Assembly (NCBI GenBank): GCA_030248225.1
Contig: JASANE010007074.1
Coordinates: 45,091-109,090, forward strand
Reading direction: 5' to 3'
DNA: 64,000 nt
Source of the DNA: Trileptium ribeirensis
Taxonomy: Eukaryota; Nematoda; Enoplea; Enoplida; Thoracostomopsidae
A program made the position numbers and the translations under genes. Of the stretch, positions 21,975-33,461 are shown piece after piece. Within the stretch, counting starts at the first letter, position 1. Each line of letters starts with the position of its first letter. Under the pieces are notes generated by a model. It was not told the DNA's origin, did no database searches, and saw only the letters and a list, made by a program, of their open reading frames with translations.

Positions 21975-23016
21975 TGTAGCCTACGTGGTCCGAGGGGTAT
22001 TTAGTCCCACCGTAGATTACACACGAACTAACAGCAGGGACAGTAATGCGTGCACCAATGGCTATGTTATTTTATGAGCTTAATCCTAAGGTCTTAATGT
22101 GCCACCACTTATAACAGATGATAATAGTTTATTTTGTTTAGTACAATACAACAGCTACAACTTTACACACAAATTAACGGCGGAACCGTACTCACTTTGA
22201 TCGCGCAGCTTCTGAGGCCGACTGAGGCCCTGATCTAACTGCGCAACCGCTTAAATACCCGAGCTAGAGGTTTACTCCCAATTTTCTCCCTATTGATTTC
22301 TCTAAGCGATCGAAATTACATAATAAGTTTTCCAAGTTTTACTCTGATTCCACTCCCCTAAAATTCCCTCTTAAACCTAAGTGAATTTTAGTCGTTAGAG
22401 AATACGTTTTTATGAATTTCCCCTAATTCCTAAGTATAAATAAAATTTAAGATTTTATCCGAAAATCCAGCAGATACACATACACATATCCGCTAATGTA
22501 GGCCTAATGCTTAAGGCACCCAACCCTTACACTCAAATTCGATACATTTCCAACCTATGGTCAGACTCACATAAAATTCTTTCAATTTTGTTACTCCCTT
22601 GAGAACTCGAAATTAGCTAAGTTCTAAAATTCTCTTGCACCCTGTACAAAAATTCCAGCACAGGCTAATACATAAAATACACATACAGATACAAACACAT
22701 ATACACAATATTCTGCCAACATATAGTAAGTTCCAATACATAATAAATTCACAAATATATTTATACATAATTACGCACGTCGTATATATAGATACACGTA
22801 TAATACACATACCTTTGCAACATATTTACAATCAACAACCATAGTGTATAGTAAACAATAAATGCATGGCACAAATAGTAAACAACAAACATTTATACAG
22901 CACCCGATGATGCATGGTACTTTTAGTAAATTGCAGGTTGAGGTTCAAGTTAATGGGTTAAAGTTCAGGTTAAAGTTTAGTTTTGAGTATAGAGTAGATA
23001 GGTACGAACCGTTACA
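21975..23016 (-). repeat. 3' LTR (1042 bp)
   Basis: On the plus strand it begins TGTAGCCTACGTGG and ends CCGTTACA. It matches the other LTR except for about 0.5 kb (roughly 22425-22934), present only here. That extra part holds the CACATA-rich simple stretch around 22690-22830. Confidence 0.85.
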
Positions 23017-23032
23017 TTACCCCCTCTTCCGC
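23017..23032 (-). other. Polypurine tract
   Basis: On the coding strand GCGGAAGAGGGGGTAA lies directly before the 3' LTR start (TGTAACGG). It is the expected primer site for plus-strand DNA synthesis. Confidence 0.75.
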
Positions 23033-24540
23033 ACAAAAATTTGTCCCCAAATTTTCCTAAATGTAGAGCGACAATCAGAAATATGCAGGTGTTATCTCCA
23101 AATGCGAAAATTTCAAATTAATCAGCAAACACATAAGTAATAATAAATACATATAATAAATTATTTTCATCGAAACATCGATTCATATCAGTCAATTACA
23201 CAATGCTTCAAATCAATCAATACACAATCTTTCCGGAAGGCGTTTAGATTTATATTTTTCTAATGATCGTTGTTCTCGATATCGTCATGCACTAACATCA
23301 CAACGATAAATGTTCAATTAAACGAACGCACTGCCAGGATCGTTGACTATTTTACGAACCAATCGTTCAGAAACATATACAAATAAACCCCAAGGCAGTC
23401 AAGATCGTTTCCGTACACACAATTAAGTTGCTGACGAATAACGCACTGAGGCTATCGTACACAGTTTCTAACAATTATTGTACTTTACAGCTTTACGATT
23501 ACATAAACTTGCAATGTTTGCCGAGACGTGATCCAATGACGTGTGACATCCAACGCAAGCATAGGCTAGACACTCACTAATTTTATAGTTCAACCAATAG
23601 AAATTTATTTTCAGTATGACGGTATGTTGAACGAAATCATAGACTGGATACACGAATAATTTTTTCACAATCGAACACAAACATATACATTTAACAAATA
23701 CAGTCGTAAACATAATATCATATTACATGTTTTGTATTATTGCGGAATGGCGTTTGCAGTAACACGTTTAGAAAGTGCTATCATATATTTTGCAACAAAA
23801 AATATGGCGCTTGAGGCCATACTAAAACAGGCCTTTCGTTACAGAGCACGTAGTACAGCTGGGTTGTTTGGAACCTATTTTTTTTATAAACGCAAAATCT
23901 TTACATTGAATGTTATGTGTATTGTCAATTATATGCAAGCGCGCTGAATTAATTGTTTGAATTTCTATGAAGGGCGAACATTTATTCAACAATAAAAGGG
24001 AAATCTACATATGCTAACAGTTGCTGCGACAAGCAGCTCCTAGGCTACATAACAGAAAGCTCATAACTTTGATCATCCGCAAATCCAGCTTGAACAATAT
24101 TTTTATTTTTTGAATTCAACGATGTTTCATGTACCCATCGCGTTATGATAAACCCAAATCTCTAGTTTTTAAATCAGATACGTAATGGAAATAGTAACCG
24201 TATGTGTTGCATAGAACCCAACACTCCTAGCCATTAATATATATATCCGCCTACATACTTAGCAGACACGCAGTTTCTAAGATATTGAAGGCATTGCAGA
24301 TCGTATTTGCCACAGCAACTAAGCATTTATTTTATACAGGCGGCGTTAGTTTGTTTGCTGTTGTTCTCAATATGCACGAAGCTGTAAAAAATATATATAA
24401 AAATTACAGAGACTTTCGCCAAGCTCATGTAGCAACCAATAGACAAAACAACTTGTTTTTTGTTATTTACAACCTGAAATGCTTATTTATAAAGATGTAT
24501 TTGGTATATATGCATGCAAAATTTACATTATAAGGGCTAC
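23033..24540. other. Interior of the LTR element, no gene recognised
   Basis: AT-rich with short frames on both strands. No reverse transcriptase or integrase motif was found. Confidence 0.45.
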
Positions 24541-24554
24541 TCAAAAACTGCTGT

Positions 24555-24812
24555 GGGTTCGTAGGGACATAAAATCCCCTGCGGGCTCATTCTAAAATAC
24601 GTGGCGTGGCATACAGGGACATTGCACCACTGTGTGTCAAATTTTGTATAGATGTAAACGGCACACAGGGACATTACACCCCCTGTGTGTCGCATTTTTT
24701 ATAACTTAGCGGTACAAGCACACGAGGATTAATTCCCCTCGTGTGTTTTTGTTTTAACGGAAAGGCACAAAAACAACCGGACTCACAGGGACATAAATTC
24801 TCCCTGTGGGTC
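24555..24812 (+). ncRNA. Tandem array of five covarying hairpins (candidate structured RNA)
   Basis: Stems (5' arm / 3' arm): 24555-24566/24577-24588, 24608-24616/24630-24638, 24660-24670/24681-24691, 24716-24727/24737-24748, 24780-24791/24801-24812. Each pairs over 9-12 bp, with start-to-start spacing of about 52-64 bases. Four share the 5' arm and loop start AGGGACAT. Stem bases differ between units but pairing is kept. All non-Watson-Crick pairs are G.U when read as plus-strand RNA and would be A.C on the other strand. Loops are short and AT-rich. The array lies inside an LTR element whose genes run the other way. Transcription has not been shown. Confidence 0.6.
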
Positions 24813-25080
24813 AACCTAGCTTAACCAGAAACACACAAAAAATAGGACCGTTGGGTTTCCAATTTAGAAATAAGTAAAAAAATATTGCAACTTCCATGAG
24901 TTGAGTTTTAAAATGAGATAGAAAATTTCACATGATAGTGCAAAGGCACAAAACACCACAATGCACACACAAATGTGATGTATAAAACGACATATTTAGG
25001 GTTCAAGCGAGAAAAAAGCCTTTTTGACCTTTTTTGCACGGGATTATGCCCTTGAGGTACATCTAAACTTCCAACAAAGT

Positions 25081-25255
25081 CGAACTGGATGGCCACTAAA
25101 CCGGAGCCCAGTTCGCAAACAAATTGTATTAAAGTACACATATTTAAAAAATAGGTACAGGGTTTGAGAACCGAGCCAATATTTTTCCTTTTCTTCTGAG
25201 CACACGATGCATTGCATACACGCGGCTAGACGGCCACTAAACCGGAGCCTAGCCG
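25081..25255. repeat. Pair of hairpins with identical loop and different, compensated stems
   Basis: Hairpin one is CGAACTGG (25081-25088) with CCAGTTCG (25108-25115). Hairpin two is CGGCTAG (25223-25229) with CTAGCCG (25249-25255). Between the arms both carry the same loop, GGCCACTAAACCGGAGC. The stems differ in sequence but are perfectly paired in each. Confidence 0.65.
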
Positions 25256-26344
25256 AAGACAAACGGTATTCATGTATTAAGGAACACATATCTAAAGGCC
25301 ACGCTAGCATAACATTGAGCATGAGATTTGTTTTTGAGTGAGTGGTCCCACACGTGCACAAAACCAATTTAAGAATGTCCAGCCGACCCCGTTGCTCACA
25401 CCCCGCCTTGGTTGAAACTGCCTACCAGGGATGCCGTCAACAGTGCATCCTCACGTTGTGTGACCTCAGGTACACAGATGATCTTCATCACCTGGCTAGA
25501 GCATTATTTTTAAAACTTTGGGGAACATTTTTTTAATTTTATCAATTTTTTGTCAAGCGCGTGGTTTTTTAACAAGTATAAGCTCATAAAAAACAAATAC
25601 ATAAAACTTATCGTATTAGCTTTGAGGTAAAATTTTTTTGAAATACATTGCTTCATATTTTGACTATAGACCCGTTCTAAAAACCCATACTTAAAATGAG
25701 TTACGATTCTAGTTTTATTTAATGTTTAGGAAGAAATTCCCTTTTTCATTTTGTTTGGAACATTAGCACCTAATTAGATTACACCGATATGCATATATGA
25801 CGCGATACCCAACCACTCAAAGCTATTTTTATCTTTTCATAAATCAATCAGTTTATAACTCACCTGGCTTTTGCTTACTCCCCTATATCCTTTTTGTTCG
25901 AACGCCCTTTCATAGATGTCTGTGATCATTGCCAAATTTAATACGCCAACAGAATATTATTGTGCTCTGGACAGGAGACCATAATCACAATTTTTTGACC
26001 CTCTAAAATACCTGGAAACATCAAACGGAGAAGCAATGCTTCTCTATACACAATGGTTTCTCATTCAATATAAAATTTGATTAAATTTTTTTGACCTATC
26101 GAATTCCTCAAATTTGTTTTTAATCATCACAATTACCAAAAACTGTAAATCGATTATGTTACTTTAAACAATTGTTTATCCATACACAACAAACTTTAGA
26201 GTAACAGTATATATTAAAGGCGTGATCTTTTTTCAATATGGCGTAACCAATAAAGAAACCTCAGCACTCTTTGTGCAATCATGATTTTCGCTAAGAAGGC
26301 CTTTGTCTTAACTCCAAAATTTGTTTTACTTACTGCGAAATCAA

Positions 26345-27084
26345 TTATTTTTTGCACCTGGTAAAATAAATAAAACTGATCCTTTCCAAAATTCTCATGA
26401 CAGATACACACGTCACTTCACGTGTTATGAGCATTATTGTAACCTCCATCTTCCCATTTCTAGATTTAGATAGAATCACGCAAGTAGGTTGATCATGAAT
26501 AATAAATTGTCTCCGTGTCTTCAAATGCGGGATCAAATTTTTAGTCGCTCTAAATGCACCGATACTACCTTGTGTACTAGAAGATATCTCATCAAAGCAC
26601 CCAGTTGTCATTTCCGTCTGATAAAGATTTATTTCAGTACCACTTGTCCTCTCACGAACCTCAGTGTTGACGTTAACAGATATTTGAATTTGTTTAATGT
26701 CATCAACTAACCTAATATTCGATTCGCAATGTTTAGCCATTCTAGTATTCGCAATTTTTGTTTGACCATAAGACAACACGACCGCTGGATTTTTTGCTTT
26801 GAGTTACGTAAACAAAAGATATCAGCATGTTTCCGCACTGACTTGTCATGAAGACTTTTCGATATAACTTTAACGTGACCGTCTGACACCATATTCCATC
26901 TCATGTTACGGTCGTTGCACCTGAAAACTGCCTGAGAACCCTTTTGGGTTCCCGTATATTGGTTTATATTAGATACTTTATTACATGTAGAAAAATTACT
27001 AGTATTCCATGGCTTGTTTACTATAGCCACCCGTCTCAAATTTTTCTTGTAAGCAACGGTCCTAGGGATTTTGAAATTACTCAC
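26345..27084 (-). pseudogene. Gag C-terminal region of the LTR element, broken
   Basis: Two overlapping minus-strand frames (27084-26707 and 26779-26345) continue the gag reading after a frameshift near 27085. The first has a FRCNDRN segment that may be a worn zinc-knuckle, and is rich in Asn and Lys. No protease DTG/DSG motif is seen. Assignment rests on position after gag. Confidence 0.5.
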
Positions 27085-27766
27085 AGACGTGTCATTACAA
27101 TCAACATGTTCTTCGATTCCAGAAAGTTGAGTTTCTTATTGCAACTCACGTGTAATGCACTGCCCGTTAACCTTAAATGTTGATCTAAATGTTCTATCTC
27201 AGTCGAACGTATAGATTTTTCAATACACTTATGCTTACGCGCCACAGCAACAGCCAGTCGGACTGATTCAGGCCTGGCAGTTAATACAAATCGCCTTATT
27301 GTTTTATTCAACCCGCACATAAAATTTTCTAAGGCGATAGTATCTCTATTATCACTCGACAATATAGGATAAGCTTTTCTTACTAGACGCTCAGTATCAT
27401 TTGCATAGACATCAACTGACTCGCCGATACCTTGCGACCTCTCCTTCAATTGTGCACCATAATAATATGTGACATACTTCGGTACCAAAGTTTCAACTAA
27501 ACAATTTTTCAATAAATCATAATTTTTCTTTGTTTCATAAGAGATGCATTCCCATTTCCAAGCAGCTTCGCCCCGCAAAAAGGCTGGTAGTATACGAGCC
27601 ATCTCATCTTTTGCCACTCATTAGCAAATGAAATACGTTCAAAAATACCTATCCATTTCTCAAAATCATCTCCGAAATTTCCGTAATAAAGAGGGATATC
27701 TTTAGCTTCAAAAATTGCAGGCCGGTTTTGACGCCCCATAATCACACCGTGTTGACAAAAGCCCAT
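27081..27766 (-). pseudogene. Gag of the LTR element, frameshifted
   Basis: The first part (27766 to about 27610) has the usual gag start, with FEKWIGIFERISFANEW. The reading frame then shifts by one base near 27610. It continues with ILPAFLRGEAAWKWE, LKERSQGIGESVDVYA and a FMCGLN..IRRFV block, the order found in Ty3/gypsy-type retrotransposon gag proteins. Gag forms the particle shell that packages the element RNA. It sits directly after the primer-binding site, as expected. Confidence 0.75.
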
Positions 27767-27894
27767 GTTTTACCTCAAATTTAATTTCACAAATATTGAC
27801 CACCTGGGTCTATCTCAAAATTATCACAAAGCAATTATTTTTTTTGAAACACTCAAAACTTTCAACAGATTTTCGGTTTTAATAGGCTTGTTTT

Positions 27895-27915
27895 CGATCC
27901 AGGCTTGCGGCACCA
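27895..27915 (-). promoter_or_regulatory. Primer-binding site
   Basis: On the coding strand TGGTGCCGCAAGCCTGGATC starts three bases after the 5' LTR. The complement ends in CCA preceded by a sequence that fits a tRNA acceptor arm and TTCGATC loop. The primer is therefore a full tRNA 3' end, with the identity not decided here. Confidence 0.8.
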
Positions 27916-27918
27916 AAA

Positions 27919-28444
27919 TGTAGCCTACGTGGTCCTAGGGGTGTTTAGTCCCACCGTAGATTACACACGAACTAACAGCAGGGACAGTAATGCGAGCACC
28001 AATGGCTATGTTATTTTATGAGCTTAATCCTAAGGTCTTAATGTGCCACCACTTATAACAGATGATATGGTTTATTTTGTTTAGTACAATACAACAGCTG
28101 CAACTTTACATACAATAACAAATAAACGGCTGAACCGTACTCACTTTGATCGCGCAGCTTCCGAGGCCCTGATCTAACTGCGCAACCGCTTAAATACCCG
28201 AGTTGGAGGTTTACTCCCAATTTTCTCCCGACTGATTTCTCTAAGCGATCGAAATTACATAATAAGTTTTCCAAGTTTTACTCTGATTCCACTCCCCTAA
28301 AATTCCCTCTTAAACCTAAGTGAATTTTAGTCGTTAGAGAATACGTTTTTATGAATTTCCCCGACTTGAGGTTCAAGTTAATGGGTTAAAGTTCAGGTTA
28401 AAGTTTAGTTTTGAATATAGAGTAGATAGGTACTAACCGTTACA
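27919..28444 (-). repeat. 5' LTR (526 bp)
   Basis: On the plus strand it begins TGTAGCCTACGTGG and ends CCGTTACA. It is nearly identical to the outer parts of 21975-23016 but lacks the 0.5-kb middle. It also lacks a short GGCCGACTGA stretch present near 22220. Confidence 0.85.
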
Positions 28445-28825
28445 CACGCACGTCAATACCGTGAAGCCTGAAAATGCGCTTACGGTCTTGGACAGTAGTG
28501 TTACGCCCCTTTCATATATTTATTTCTAAACCTCTTGAAATTCGCTTAAAAATGCTGTTAAACGATAACAAAAAACTTCAAACACACCCAAATGGCTTAC
28601 GTGTCACTTGAAGACTTATTGTACAACGTGTCTGAGACCGTAGCGTCGGGCTAAGACCCTACAGAACCAGTAGAAGTAATGACTAAATACCATCCAACTG
28701 ATTGACATTTTCCATCGGCCTATATGACCCATAGTTGTTCTTATCTTGCCTGGCCTTTATAAAAAGAACCTACACAGAAAAATATTTATCAACATACAAG
28801 GTAACACGATGAAACGCGATAGTAT

Positions 28826-30120
28826 ATCAGATCGACGTGACGCTGCTGCATTACGCACTTCCACCTACGTAATGCGCATACGACCCCGACTATCGTAACC
28901 TCGAGGGCGGACCTAATGGGGTCAGGCTTCTTTATTCGGGTCAGTCCCAGGAGACTACGGAGCTTAACAAGCTGTGGGAGCGCTTCACAGGATGTGTTCG
29001 CATCCTTCCGGACGGGTTGCGCACGTAGCCTAAGCGGTACTACCTTTAATGTCCCTAGGGAGGTTCGCTCCATCACATGCTCTCAGGGCAAAGACACCAT
29101 ACCACTATTCCCTATCATCGTTCAACCGAGAAGTGTGTTTGGAGTAAAGTTTTATTTTCTATTTTCCTGAACGCTTTGTAATTTATTTAATTTAGCCAGT
29201 AGCCCCCACTAGGTTCCGACAAATCCCTAGACGCTTAACGTCGGATTCGCGTGTGAATTTCTATTCTGGGCGTTCAGCGAAAGTTTTAATTTTGAGTTAA
29301 ATTTTCCTTACTAGTCGCACGAGTCGTGTTAACACAGTAATACAATTGAATTGGCATCGGCGAGTCACGCCAAGGCTTGCTTCTTCAGTGCGCGTGTCAA
29401 ACCTGAACGTGGGTCGTCGATAGGGGTGACGGATTTCAAACCCCTTCTAGTATCTATCGCTACTAGGGTCAACAAAACGCATGGACTACTTGGGTTTGAT
29501 TTAGCATATATTGATGAGTCAAAATCATATACGGGCAAGAGCATACTGTACAGGATAATACAATAGGTAGAACGTCACCAGTATTGTACGCTATCGGGAG
29601 ACTGAGCAGGGCGACAAACGGGGTAGGTTGTGGAGTCATCGCCTTTTTCATAGAACTCTCACAGCGGCGTCAAATCACGGTGTGTACTGCTAAGCCTTTT
29701 ATAATGACAGCTGCGCTCACCTTACTCATTAAAAGTGGGCCAGGTGTAAAGCAAACACAGGCGAGTAACACGAAGCGTAAAACGGTTACTTATCGAGAGG
29801 TGCCATTCAACTAACTACTCCCTCGGTACTACGATTGCTACTAGAGGGTACTCCGACAAAGCAATAGGTTCAGGTAAGCGAAAGGCGGTAAAATAGCGGG
29901 GGAAAATGGGGTATACTAGGCGAAGCTTACAATGCAGGATTGCGGGTCTTGATTTTGCTCATCCTAATCACGGCTATGGCACATGATAAGTTTAAATGAG
30001 GTAAAGTAGCAATTGGATTAACATACGACAAATTATTACAACAAAAGAGTAATGATACATATCGGTACAACGGTAAGATCTTGAGGTGATCATCGGTACG
30101 ACTCCTAAATTTTCTCCAGT
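28826..30120 (+). repeat. Dispersed repeat R1, copy 2
   Basis: Matches 2556-3810 in the same orientation (see that entry for anchors). It lies 380 bases beyond the end of the LTR element. The small open frames at 28916-29170, 29351-29566 and 29584-29814 are not conserved in copy 1. Confidence 0.75.
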
Positions 30121-30870
30121 GCGACAAATGTACAACAGTACTTTTCCTACTCGCATACATACATATGGACGGTGATCGTTTATAGAAAATAAAATTTTCC
30201 GCAAATTACAAAGGTACGACTGGTTAAATTTGACTCCAATTTACTATAAAACGATTCTTCAAGCAAGGCAATAAAAGTGCAAAATTCGAGCCTAAATCGA
30301 TGCTCGTTTACAGCCTGAACAACTACAATGGTAGACATCTGGCGTCCATAAACATGAGCCAAAATAGTGTCAAAGATGGGTCGGGTAAAATTATCTGGCG
30401 AGTGGCTTACGGGTCCCGGTAAATTGAGGTTGGTACCGAATTTTCTAACTTTTCACAAAATTTATTACGAAACTTTATACTGTTTTGTGTACATTAATCG
30501 TATTTTACCAACGCTAGGCATTTTGATATTTTATTTTCACTGCCAAATTTACACAATTTTAGAGTACGCTGGATCGAGCCGGATCCAGGGAAAAGTGATA
30601 AGTCATCGATATTAAGGGTGAATCGGGGTTAACTTGGGGCCTTCGTCCGCGCATGGCTCGGCTGAACAATACTCTATATTCTTGCAAAAAAGTACGGCGA
30701 TACCACGAGCGATAAAGAAAAGAATCCCTAAAATCTAAACTTGGAGGTGCTAATTAGGGTATTTCACGTCCTAGTACGAGACGGTTGGGTAATGTCTGAC
30801 TCGTGCAAATCATAAACCTAGTTCAGCCCATTGGAGAGCTCCAAACGGACTCTTACTAATCTTGCGAAAG
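30121..30870. other. Non-coding
   Basis: No gene or repeat match recognised. Confidence 0.4.
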
Positions 30871-31054
30871 GTTGAAGGCGTTGCCTTGGCCTTCAACGTC
30901 TACTACTAAAGCGTTAACTCGGTGTTCGGCGGTAATTCAATCAACAGGTAAAGCTCCAAAACTGGATGCAGGTCTACTAGCTTGTGCAAGAGCATTGTAT
31001 ACAGATTGTATTACTCAGTTTGGACCAAAAGATTATACTAAATTGACAATTTAA
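30871..31054 (+). other. Perfect hairpin followed by a short open frame
   Basis: GTTGAAGGC (30871-30879) pairs perfectly with GCCTTCAAC (30889-30897). A plus-strand frame runs through to a stop at 31052-31054. Its second half (GKAPKLDAGLLACARALYTD) looks protein-like, but no family is recognised and there is no clear start. Confidence 0.35.
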
Positions 31055-31333
31055 GGTTCAAAGTGTACCTATGAGGGTCAACAAACGTTTGACAATTTTA
31101 TTTGTTCGTCCAATGACAGGTTTCTTAGTTTAAGAATTAACTGCTTGCTCAATCCTTGATCAATGATAAAAACATTACGCTTGAGTGTGCAGGTAGGCCA
31201 CTGCCGAAGCAATGAGTTGCTTTGGGGCATTCCCAATTTCTACCGGTTCAAACGGGCAGAAAAACTTGGCTTGCTTAATGGATTTTCTTAACTAATCGAA
31301 TATCTTAACTCAAATTCTTAATGTGGAAATTAT

Positions 31334-31455
31334 CCTAAGGTGATCGGGTCATTCATTATTACTACGACGTAAAGGCACTAATGTGGTCCTTAATGTGTAT
31401 CCTAAGGTGATCGGGTCATTCATTATTGCTACGACGTAAAGGCACTAATGTGGGG
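31334..31455 (+). repeat. Tandem duplication of 66 bp
   Basis: CCTAAGGTGATCGGGTCATT at 31334 recurs at 31400. Each copy is followed by the same CATTATT, CTACGACGTAAAGGCAC, TAATGTGG sequence with one mismatch. This is a recent event. Confidence 0.85.
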
Positions 31456-32150
31456 CAAGAGACGAGCTTTGGGCGAGTCCCTAGTTCACGACACAACCTA
31501 TAAATTCTCTGAGTCCGACTAATTGTCGCCAATTTAGTGGCTACACGATATCATCATACTAACTTTAGGACAACTTCAGGGCATAAGGGCAAGGGTTAAA
31601 ATTGGGTTCAGATACCTACAAAGTGGTCTGCAGCTAGAACTATAAGTAATGATACCTCGTAGGTCATCAACTCTATCCTGAAATACTAAAACTTATACTG
31701 TTTGGACTTGAATACGGCTCTCGAAAAGAGCTCCATTTGGTACTAGCATCTGAGTTGTGTTGCTAGCGGTTCCTACTCGACGAAACGAGTTAGTCAATGG
31801 TAGACCCGGTTGTCGGTACAACCGTAACAAATTTATTAACTGAATTCCACTCGGTTTGCATCCTTAGATCGCTCGGTTTCCTAGGTTTCGATCGAGATTC
31901 ATAGTCTAACTCGATAGGGGCTGGGGGAAATCTATAATTTTCAATCTCTTGCTAATTTGCCAGCCTTTCTCTGTGAAATATTGCACAGGGGCTGGGTTCG
32001 ACCTTAGTTATCGATTTCAAAAAAATTGATCCGTCGGGCCGAGGCCCGATGGACCCAATATCGTATCTAGCGACATCGTCAGCTTTGATTTACAAAAAGT
32101 TTGCCACTGCTATTAAATGTACCAACTCTGGTAAATTTAATATTTTCATT
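31456..32150. other. Non-coding with several perfect small hairpins
   Basis: Examples are ACTCG/CGAGT near 31776, GGTTGT/ACAACC near 31808 and TCGGGCC/GGCCCGA near 32034. No gene is seen. Confidence 0.4.
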
Positions 32151-32371
32151 GCAGCGGCCGTATATCGGAGATTCGAGTCTCCGACGGCTTTTGTGCTGCA
32201 CTGATAACTATACTCAGAGAAGGGAAGGAAGTATAACTGAACTATGAAGCTGAAAGCTTTTAAAAATGTGTGTAAAAAGAAGACCAAAACCTACTTATGA
32301 AACTGCATATACTGCGAAGAAATCTATGAATTCTGTATGAAACCTGAGCGGCTTTTGCGCTGCTCGGGTTT
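32151..32371 (+). repeat. Two structured hairpins sharing CGGCTTTTG(T/C)GCTGC
   Basis: The first has three nested stems: GCAGC/GCTGC (32151, 32195), GCCGT/ACGGC (32157, 32184) and CGGAGA/TCTCCG (32166, 32178). The second pairs AAACCTGAGC (32340-32349) with GCTCGGGTTT (32362-32371), with one G.U on the plus strand. Both contain the 15-base motif. The tandem duplication begins ten bases after the second hairpin. Confidence 0.6.
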
Positions 32372-32469
32372 ATTTTTGTTACAATTCTTGAATGGGCCAC
32401 GGCTTTGCCGGACTCGATAGCGGAATGGAAAGCCTAACGAGCCTTTGTTTGTAAAGTAAAAATCATCAA

Positions 32470-32840
32470 ATTTCCTGGAAGGAATTTTGAGTTGTTAACA
32501 TTTGAAGTTTTGGGTAGGGGCGGCCTCCTGTCGGGTCGTCGGGTTTGTGATTCCGACTAGATATAACCAGATAATAGATTTGCATTCGGTAGCTGACGTA
32601 TCTACGAAGAAAAGGCCGGAGTTTCAACCAAGTTCCTGGAGAGAATCTTAAAATATTTACAATTTCGTGATTTCGGTGGGGGCAAGCCCCTTCAGGGTCG
32701 TCGGGTTTGTCATTCTGACGTGATATTCGAAGGGTTTAGGTTTCAAATCAATAGCTCGGATCCGGGTAAAATTTTAGCCAAATCCCTGGAGCAACTTTTG
32801 AATTCTGTCAAGTTTTCACTCAGAGTGAGCGGTCTCGCAC
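32470..32840. repeat. Tandem repeat with period about 160 bp (also at 45180-45550)
   Basis: The block GGGTCGTCGGGTTTGT with preceding GGGGC..CC occurs near 32537 and 32697. Each is preceded by a CCTGGA..GAAT unit, and a third partial unit lies near 32780. The same arrangement is present in copy 2. Confidence 0.7.
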
Positions 32841-33461
32841 ACAAGACATCAGCCTAGCGAATACGGTTGCGGATCGATTAAAATTCTCGGCTAACTTTAA
32901 AGCTTAGGTCACTACTATCATCCTAATATAGTTCGGCAAGATTTCCGAGTGAGGAATTTTGTCGGGTAACGAGTACGTTGATTTCAAGTTTCTAACCACG
33001 GGAGCATACGCGCAGGTTGGTACTGCTTCGATTCATCGTTTTAGTAAAAACACAAGTGAAATCGCTTATAAAAACTCAATAAATAAAATATGACCAAGGG
33101 CAGTACGTGTCTTCATTTCAGGTACTCAAGTGCAGAAATTTTGTTTATCGGTCGGGTTAAAAGTAGCATTCCCGAACTTAACTCAACTCAGGGAAACATG
33201 CAAAATAATTCCTTACGCGAGTGACGCGTTTATTTGTGCCCTGACTCGTTGAACGAGGGAGGTTCAGCATGACTTCGGTCGTCTAATCAAATAGTATGAG
33301 TGGCTGATTACAGCCACGGGTTTGCGAGACAAGCTAGAACGGGCAGGACTATCATGTAAATCAAAGTATGGACAGGGGAGGCTAAATGCTAAGTACTGAC
33401 ACTCGTCGGCGCTTCATCCAGTGCTGGATGCTATCTACTAAAACTACCAGCCTACCTAACC

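Larger units (their letters stand above)
21975..28444 (-). mobile_element. LTR retrotransposon with target duplication, broken gag and no visible pol
   Basis: Both LTRs, the primer-binding site, polypurine tract and a 4-bp target duplication (CACG at 21971-21974 and 28445-28448) are visible. The element runs on the minus strand. Gag lies next to the 5' LTR (27766 down to about 26345) with frameshifts. I found no reverse transcriptase, RNase H or integrase motif in the remaining 3.3 kb (23033-26340), which instead carries hairpin arrays. The family is probably Ty3/gypsy-like by gag type and target size. It is either a non-autonomous derivative or a replaced interior. Confidence 0.85.

Noticed and set aside
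24555..24812. CRISPR array
   Set aside because: Units are inverted-repeat hairpins with changing stems and irregular spacing, not identical direct repeats with unique spacers, and the DNA is eukaryotic.
25044..25367. 107-codon minus-strand frame inside the LTR element
   Set aside because: It spans both conserved-loop hairpins, has no start or motif of interest and is better explained by the structured repeats.
31320..31500. Fragment of large-subunit rRNA, because of CCTAAGGTGATCG and nearby hairpins
   Set aside because: Only a few bases resemble the conserved TAAGGTAGC region, and the flanking helices do not follow.
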